Source of the DNA: CAYMAX01 sp964388595 | Lineage (GTDB): Bacteria > Bacteroidota > Bacteroidia > Bacteroidales > UBA932 | Reading direction: 5' to 3' | NCBI GenBank assembly: GCA_964388595.1 | Contig: CAYMAX010000034.1 | Span: forward strand, 1-14,679 | DNA length: 14,679 nt | In this document: positions 12,459 to 14,679 of the stretch, in pieces | Layout: every line of letters begins with the position of its first letter | Numbering within the stretch: position 1 is the first letter of the stretch | The notes under the pieces: generated by a model | Told to the model about the DNA's origin: nothing | Seen by the model: the letters and a program-made list of their open reading frames with translations, nothing else | Database searches by the model: none | Translations under genes and position numbers: made by a program

Positions 12459-13735
12459 ATATTCTCATTATCGGTGCCGGTGGCAGAGAACATGCTCTTG
12501 CCTGGAAATTGGCTCAAAGCCCGTTGGCCGGAAAGATTTTTTGTCTCCCCGGCAATCCCGGTACTGCTTCTCTTTGCACCAATATAGCAGGTGACGTCTC
12601 AGATTTTCAACAGATAGAAAGGGTTGTTGTAGAGAATAGTATAGATATCGTGGTGGTAGGTCCTGAAAATCCGTTGGTATCGGGTTTGGGAGATTATCTC
12701 GATAAAAGTCCCTCCACACACCATGTCCTGTTTGTAGGCCCTCATAAATCGGGTGCCACTCTCGAAGGGAGCAAGGATTTTGCAAAGAGTTTTATGTTTC
12801 GTCACCACATACCTACAGCCAAATATCATTCTTTCACATCACAACAAAGAGAACAGGCGAGTGCATTCCTTCATTCACTGTTGCCTCCATATGTGTTGAA
12901 AGTCGATGGACTTGCTGCCGGTAAAGGGGTGCTTATATTAGACAATATTGATAAAGCGTTGCTCTCATTGGATGATATCTTCGGGGGTAAATTTGGAAGT
13001 GCAGGAGACAAAGTGGTCATTGAGGAGTATCTTGATGGTATTGAACTTTCAGTTTTTGTCCTCACAGATGGCTCCTCCTACATGATTCTCCCACAAGCCA
13101 AAGATTATAAAAGAGCATTGAACGATGATAAAGGGCTCAATACCGGTGGAATGGGTGCAGTATCTCCGGTTCCGTATGCTGACCTTACATTTATGCACAA
13201 AGTAGAGGAAAGAATCATTAAGCCGACTATCAGAGGGTTGAAAGAAGAGGGGATAAAGTACAATGGCTTTCTTTTCCTGGGTCTTATGAATTGTGGTGGT
13301 GACCCTTATGTGATAGAATATAATGTAAGAATGGGTGACCCAGAGACTGAAGTGGTTATGCCCCTTATCAAGAGTGACCTCCTCTCTCATCTTGTAGCAG
13401 CAGCTTCGGGACGGTTGTCTGGAGAGGTGATAGAGATTTCAGACTCAACGGCAGTGACTGTGGTAGCAGTATCGGGTGGATATCCTGAAGAATATCATTC
13501 GGGATATCCCGTCAAAGGACTCGATAGTGCTGAGAATGTGATTATTTTTCAATCAGGCACAGCCCTAAAAGATGGGAATGTGGTGACTAAGGGTGGCAGA
13601 GTGCTATCCGTCACAGCCGTTGCCAAGGACTTGTCTTCTGCTGTCAACATGGTATACAAGCAGATGAAGAAGATTGATTTTGATAAAATGTATTATCGCA
13701 CTGATATCGGTAATGACATTGCCAAACTGATGTAA
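12455..13735 (+). CDS. purD: Phosphoribosylamine-glycine ligase (GAR synthetase)
   Basis: Second step of de novo purine synthesis: joins glycine to phosphoribosylamine with ATP. 426 aa, the normal length. N-terminal domain with GAGGREHALAWKL (7-19) and GPENPLVSGLGDYL (69-82). ATP-grasp domain with VDGLAAGKGV (150-159), DDKGLNTGGMGAVSPVP around 224-240 and NGFLFLGLM. The signature usually read RFGDPETQ is RMGDPETE at 292-299, carrying the Mg-binding Glu/Asn region. The C-terminal domain is complete. The start ATG at 12455 lies inside the stop of the deacetylase gene. The following membrane-protein gene starts 2 nt after the stop. No other pur gene is present. Confidence 0.97.
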   Translation: MNILIIGAGGREHALAWKLAQSPLAGKIFCLPGNPGTASLCTNIAGDVSDFQQIERVVVENSIDIVVVGPENPLVSGLGDYLDKSPSTHHVLFVGPHKSGATLEGSKDFAKSFMFRHHIPTAKYHSFTSQQREQASAFLHSLLPPYVLKVDGLAAGKGVLILDNIDKALLSLDDIFGGKFGSAGDKVVIEEYLDGIELSVFVLTDGSSYMILPQAKDYKRALNDDKGLNTGGMGAVSPVPYADLTFMHKVEERIIKPTIRGLKEEGIKYNGFLFLGLMNCGGDPYVIEYNVRMGDPETEVVMPLIKSDLLSHLVAAASGRLSGEVIEISDSTAVTVVAVSGGYPEEYHSGYPVKGLDSAENVIIFQSGTALKDGNVVTKGGRVLSVTAVAKDLSSAVNMVYKQMKKIDFDKMYYRTDIGNDIAKLM

Positions 13736-13737
13736 AT

Positions 13738-14679
13738 ATGAGTGGTAATTCCAACAATTCAAGCTTTATCAGGATATTGTTTTCTGTTGCCTTGATGGTA
13801 GCTGTGAGTTCGTTTTTTCTGCCATTGACCCAAGATGCTTCCATCAGCAGGGTTTTCCCTCTTTTTAGGAGTTCCGACATATTCTCTTATGTCATCTCCT
13901 TTCTTTTTCTGATAGTGATATTGATAAGTATGTATTATGTCAATAATAAATGCTTTTCGTTCTCTTCATATTCGTCACTTCTTCCTGCACTATACTTGCT
14001 GTTAGTGCTTTCCAATCCTTCCACGCTCCTTTTTTCGAAGTACCATATCCTCGCACTATTGATGATATGGTCAGTTTATTTCATAATGATATATATCACT
14101 GAGAAAGAAGAGCATAAAGCTGACCTTTTTTTAGCTGTTCTGCTCTCTTCCATAAGTGCTTTGATATTTCCTCCGTTGGTCTGGATAGTGGCTGCTCTGT
14201 TTGTAATCACTATTATGCTAAGGCCGTCTAATTTCTTAAACTACAGTTTTATATATCTTGGAGCCATCGTAACGCCGTTCATCTATCTATTTGCATTTGA
14301 TTATTTTTTCTCCACTGTCGACTTCAAAGGATATTTCACTCAGTTCCATGAGGCTATAAAGTCTGTAGCTTTCTATACTATGGAGATAGATGTTATCACC
14401 ATAGTCTATTATCTGTTTCTGACGGTGTTATTTATCCGTTCCTTAGTCTTCCTTCTCAATAACAATAGAAATGTCAATACTGTGGCCAAAAGAACGATTA
14501 CCATGGGATGTATGTATGTGGTGATGACTTTATTGATTTTTACTTTCTATAAAGATTATCCCTCAGCTCCCATAGAGCTGGTGTTCTATTTCCCTTTCTC
14601 GATAATCTGTTTCTATTATTTCGTCAACTCCACACATCAAAAAGAAAGCAGGGCATTTCTGCTCCTGCTTCTCATTTTC
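13738..14679 (+). CDS. Multi-pass membrane protein, 3' end outside window
   Basis: An open frame runs from the ATG at 13738 to the last base, 314 residues without a stop. It is rich in Phe, Ile, Leu and Tyr with about eight or more hydrophobic stretches, for example ILFSVALMVAVSSFFLP, YVISFLFLIVILISMYYV, LLPALYLLLVLS, LFLAVLLSSISALIFPPLVW and YSFIYLGAIVTPFIYLF. Short charged loops (ITEKEEHKAD, NNNRNVNTVAKR) separate them. No catalytic motif is recognised. Size, layout and lineage suggest the Bacteroidota family DUF6427, but this is a weak guess. It lies 2 nt after purD, so it shares that transcript. The GC and base use resemble the neighbours. Confidence 0.82.
   Translation, partial: MSGNSNNSSFIRILFSVALMVAVSSFFLPLTQDASISRVFPLFRSSDIFSYVISFLFLIVILISMYYVNNKCFSFSSYSSLLPALYLLLVLSNPSTLLFSKYHILALLMIWSVYFIMIYITEKEEHKADLFLAVLLSSISALIFPPLVWIVAALFVITIMLRPSNFLNYSFIYLGAIVTPFIYLFAFDYFFSTVDFKGYFTQFHEAIKSVAFYTMEIDVITIVYYLFLTVLFIRSLVFLLNNNRNVNTVAKRTITMGCMYVVMTLLIFTFYKDYPSAPIELVFYFPFSIICFYYFVNSTHQKESRAFLLLLLIF

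Noticed and set aside
1..14679. Mobile elements, CRISPR arrays, tRNA or rRNA genes, defence systems
   Set aside because: No transposase, integrase, terminal repeat pair, spaced repeat array or RNA gene signature was seen; gene order and composition look like ordinary chromosome.

Overview
The window comes from a member of the Bacteroidota, most likely order Bacteroidales. Four things point there. A DUF4295 gene, typical of that phylum, follows rpmB-rpmG. Several gene starts are preceded by exact copies of the Bacteroides -7 promoter box TAnnTTTG. Almost no gene has a Shine-Dalgarno sequence. There is also a DUF4296 lipoprotein and a small outer-membrane barrel ending in Phe. I cannot name the genus. 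The content is essentially core genome: I see no mobile element, CRISPR array, tRNA, rRNA or phage gene, and no stretch over 300 bases lacks a gene.

Layout. (1) Positions 1-3093, + strand: the end of thrS, then infC, rpmI, rplT and lepB, closely packed. The largest gap, 84 nt between rpmI and rplT, can fold into a two-part hairpin that may be an L20 autoregulatory site. infC appears to start at an AUC codon behind a perfect AGGAGG. (2) 3099-3840, + strand: a Bacteroides-type promoter, rpmB, rpmG, a 53-aa DUF4295 gene (probable ribosomal protein) and a strong intrinsic terminator. (3) 3891-7373, + strand: a -7 box, ftsY, pheT and a terminator hairpin. (4) 7388-11806, - strand: a six-gene run read right to left: DUF4296 lipoprotein, amidohydrolase, radical SAM protein, dtd, deoC, outer-membrane barrel protein. 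Gaps are 1-17 nt. It converges on pheT at a hairpin that can terminate both strands. (5) 11818-14679, + strand: polysaccharide deacetylase, purD (4-nt overlap) and a multi-pass membrane protein cut by the window edge. Units 4 and 5 diverge from one short region whose two -7 boxes lie 11 bp apart.

How the genes work together. The left half serves translation and protein export: ThrRS, PheRS beta, IF3, five ribosomal proteins (counting DUF4295), the SRP receptor and signal peptidase. The right half mixes proofreading of D-aminoacyl-tRNA (dtd), deoxyribose-phosphate catabolism (deoC), purine synthesis (purD), a cell-envelope deacetylase and less well understood envelope or redox proteins.

I did not find a convincing new multi-gene system. 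The points most worth following are the infC start with its strong Shine-Dalgarno and long basic N-terminal tail, the rpmI-rplT RNA structure, and the back-to-back promoter.
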